From: an uncultured Ruminococcus sp.
GTDB lineage: Bacteria > Bacillota > Clostridia > Oscillospirales > Ruminococcaceae
Reading direction: 5' to 3'
Assembly (NCBI GenBank): GCA_910579835.1
Contig: CAJTWQ010000031.1
Span: forward strand, 1-23,768
DNA length: 23,768 nt
Both the position numbers and the translations under genes were made by a program. This document shows, one piece after another, positions 22,272-23,768 of the stretch (positions within the stretch are counted from its first letter, which is position 1; each line of letters starts with the position of its first letter). A model generated the notes under the pieces. It ran no database searches, was not told where the DNA came from, and worked only from the letters and a program-made list of their open reading frames with translations.

Positions 22272-22317
22272 TAGCGTGTTCACATAATGTTTATATGAAC
22301 ACGCTAAAGTTTATTTT
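22272..22317. terminator. Hairpin after the AI-2E transporter gene, possibly bidirectional
   Basis: TAGCGTGTTCA (22272-22282) pairs with TGAACACGCTA (22296-22306), 11 bp. On the minus strand it lies 4 bases past the transporter stop and is followed by TAATTTTAG. On the plus strand it is followed by AAGTTTATTTTTT, a better U-rich tail. It most likely terminates the transporter gene and could also end a plus-strand transcript. Confidence 0.65.
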
Positions 22318-23489
22318 TTAATACTTTTTGTTTTTGTCAAAGCGGATTCTTCTGGTTCCCCAGCAGGAGAAGCTGCGGAAAAACTATCAGCTTCACGATG
22401 TTTGATATATTCAAAGTATAATTTATACAGAGTAGCTGCAAGGGGAACTCCCAGAAGCATGCCCATAATACCGCAAAGACCGCCGCCGAGAGTGACAGAA
22501 GCAAGCACCCATATACCAGGCAGTCCGATAGACGATCCCACTACCTTGGGATAAATTATATTTGTTTCAATCTGCTGGAGAATTATAAGGAAAACAAGGA
22601 AAAGAAGAGCTTGTTTGGGACTTTCGGTACATATAATAAATGCGCTGAGGCCTGCGCCGACAAATGCTCCCACGATAGGGATAAGTGCTGTAACGCCCAC
22701 AATAGTTCCTGTCATGGCGGCATAGGGCAGACGAAGAATAGACGCTCCGATGAAAGTCAGTGAGCCAATAATAATAGCCTCTAAAAACTGTCCGATAAAG
22801 AATCCGGTAAAGGTCTGGTGAGCGACAGTGCAGACATGATTTATGCGGTTGTTTATTTTTTCACCGAGATAAAGCTTCATAAGGCGCTTAATGTCGGTCG
22901 CAAGCTTATCCTTGCGAAGAAGCAGATATATAGCGAAAATCATGCCTAAAACAATATTTGTGACCGTTGCTGTTAATGCTCCGATAAAGGATATTACTGA
23001 ACTGAAAAGACCAAATGCTCCGTCCGTCAGTTTTGCTGCCATTGAAGCTGTATCAAGTTCGATGCTGCTGAGTTCATTATAAATATCCGGATATTCCTCC
23101 AGTTTTTTCATGGCCCAGTTTTTGACGCTTACGAAAAGGGGCGGTATCTCCGCCGAAATCAGCTTTATTGCGCTTATGATTTCAGGGATGATAATATTGA
23201 GGATAAGAACTATAAGTGCGATTGCGATAGCAAATGAGAGCAGAAGACATACAGGCCGCCGGCTGTTTTTTATAAATCTGGAATTATTTTTTGGGAAGTA
23301 ATGCTTCTCAAAGAATATCATGATGATATTGAAGATATATGCCATTATGCAGCCAATGAACAGAGGCTTTAAAGCATTGGCGGCTAATCCAGCGAAGTTT
23401 TGTATTAGGCTGAAATTCTGTACTATTACGCATACGGCTATGGCCAGCACTGCTATAAAAATATACTGTTTAATTTCTTTTCTATTCAT
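22311..23489 (-). CDS. AI-2E family (UPF0118) membrane transporter
   Basis: The product is a polytopic membrane protein of 392 residues with about eight hydrophobic segments. Two are near the N-terminus (about 8-60), one follows the RRPVCLLLSF stretch, then comes a long soluble loop (about 120-165), and a cluster at the C-terminal half holds GFFIGQFLEAIIIGSLTFIGASILRLPYAAMTGTIVGVTALIPIVGAFVGA and the closing GMLLGVPLAATLYKLY, both typical of the family. Members include TqsA (autoinducer-2 export) and Na+/H+ antiporter-like proteins; the substrate here is unknown. The start is uncertain: ATG at 23489 (MNRKEIKQ) is preferred, ATG at 23510 is possible, and the frame reaches a TTG at 23555. None has a strong ribosome binding site. 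Confidence 0.85.
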   Translation of the reverse strand: MNRKEIKQYIFIAVLAIAVCVIVQNFSLIQNFAGLAANALKPLFIGCIMAYIFNIIMIFFEKHYFPKNNSRFIKNSRRPVCLLLSFAIAIALIVLILNIIIPEIISAIKLISAEIPPLFVSVKNWAMKKLEEYPDIYNELSSIELDTASMAAKLTDGAFGLFSSVISFIGALTATVTNIVLGMIFAIYLLLRKDKLATDIKRLMKLYLGEKINNRINHVCTVAHQTFTGFFIGQFLEAIIIGSLTFIGASILRLPYAAMTGTIVGVTALIPIVGAFVGAGLSAFIICTESPKQALLFLVFLIILQQIETNIIYPKVVGSSIGLPGIWVLASVTLGGGLCGIMGMLLGVPLAATLYKLYFEYIKHREADSFSAASPAGEPEESALTKTKSIKK

Positions 23490-23514
23490 TGTAAAATACT
23501 TTAAGAACATACTG

Positions 23515-23541
23515 ACGCTGCTGCAAATCCTGATGCAGCGT
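23515..23541 (-). other. Hairpin in the transporter gene leader
   Basis: ACGCTGC (23515-23521) and GCAGCGT (23535-23541) form a 7-bp stem with a 13-base loop, 25 bases upstream of the preferred ATG. It has no U-run on the minus strand. It may affect translation or be a remnant structure; it makes the longer reading-frame starts less likely. Confidence 0.4.
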
Positions 23542-23768
23542 TTGCAATAATGCAATGGGTTTCAGAACAGGTCTATTCTTAAAATGCCTCCTGTCAATAA
23601 ATTTATTTCTTTATTTTATAATATTTATGTGATAGAATTGTGTTGATATGGTAAATTTTATATATTATTTCAGAAGCCGTGAACATAAATTTAAATTTAC
23701 ATGCTGTAATTTAACAAGCAGAATACAAAAAACCTGTTTTTCCCTGACATGACCTTTAATAAGGCTTA
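23542..23768. other. A/T-rich region at the right edge without a gene
   Basis: No open frame with a ribosome binding site is seen. On the minus strand, TTGACA (23597-23592) is present but without a -10 at proper distance, and AGGAGG follows it with no start codon in range. This presumably holds the transporter promoter and the end or start of the next gene outside the window. Confidence 0.4.

Noticed and set aside
23490..23555. Extended N-terminus of the AI-2E transporter from a TTG
   Set aside because: No ribosome binding site; the region forms a leader hairpin, and family members begin close to the first membrane helix.
23569..23597. Minus-strand promoter for the transporter based on TTGACA
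   Set aside because: No acceptable -10 at 16-18 bases; AGACCT and TAGACC are poor matches.

Overview
The window looks like chromosome of a low-to-mid GC Gram-positive gut or rumen clostridium, most likely Ruminococcus or a close Oscillospiraceae relative. The strongest pointer is a secreted esterase-like protein ending in a type I dockerin, the tag of cellulosome enzymes. RqcH, an ATP-free NIF3/TrmK pair, a FeoA-FeoA-FeoB-Cys-rich cassette and strong AGGAGG ribosome binding sites agree. No phage, IS element, CRISPR array, canonical tRNA or rRNA gene was seen.

Layout, left to right. A coiled-coil protein with 11-residue repeats (1-1467) touches the left edge. A leader with a stable hairpin and a tRNA-shaped element (1528-1624) precedes a small zinc-ribbon protein. 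A DUF1858 redox-disulfide protein with its own terminator follows. Positions 2461-8884 hold a tightly packed plus-strand run: a TrmK-NIF3 fusion, an RlmA-like 23S rRNA methyltransferase, RqcH, an alkyladenine DNA glycosylase, an AraC-type regulator, a two-helix membrane protein and endonuclease III. The theme is tRNA/rRNA modification, ribosome rescue and base-excision repair. YjbQ comes next, then the dockerin protein (SGNH hydrolase plus BspA-like leucine-rich repeats).

From a textbook promoter at 11992, a second unit carries a membrane-anchored GH25 lysozyme, mannose-6-phosphate isomerase and a ROK glucokinase, closed by a strong terminator. An ECF sigma factor followed by a membrane-anchored beta-propeller protein makes a probable sigma/anti-sigma or sigma/sensor pair.

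From 18006 on, genes lie on the minus strand: a VOC-fold protein, a ferrous iron operon (feoA2-feoA1-feoB-FeoB-associated Cys-rich protein) and an AI-2E family transporter. The feo unit has a consensus promoter and two copies of one palindrome, TTAG-N6-CTAA, one at the feoA start site and one before feoB, suggesting control by a metal-responsive repressor.

The most unusual items are the tRNA-like leader at 1562-1624, the repeated feo palindrome, the TrmK-NIF3 fusion, the SGNH-LRR-dockerin architecture, the sigma/beta-propeller pair and a large acidic insert in FeoB. No complete new defence or mobile system is evident.
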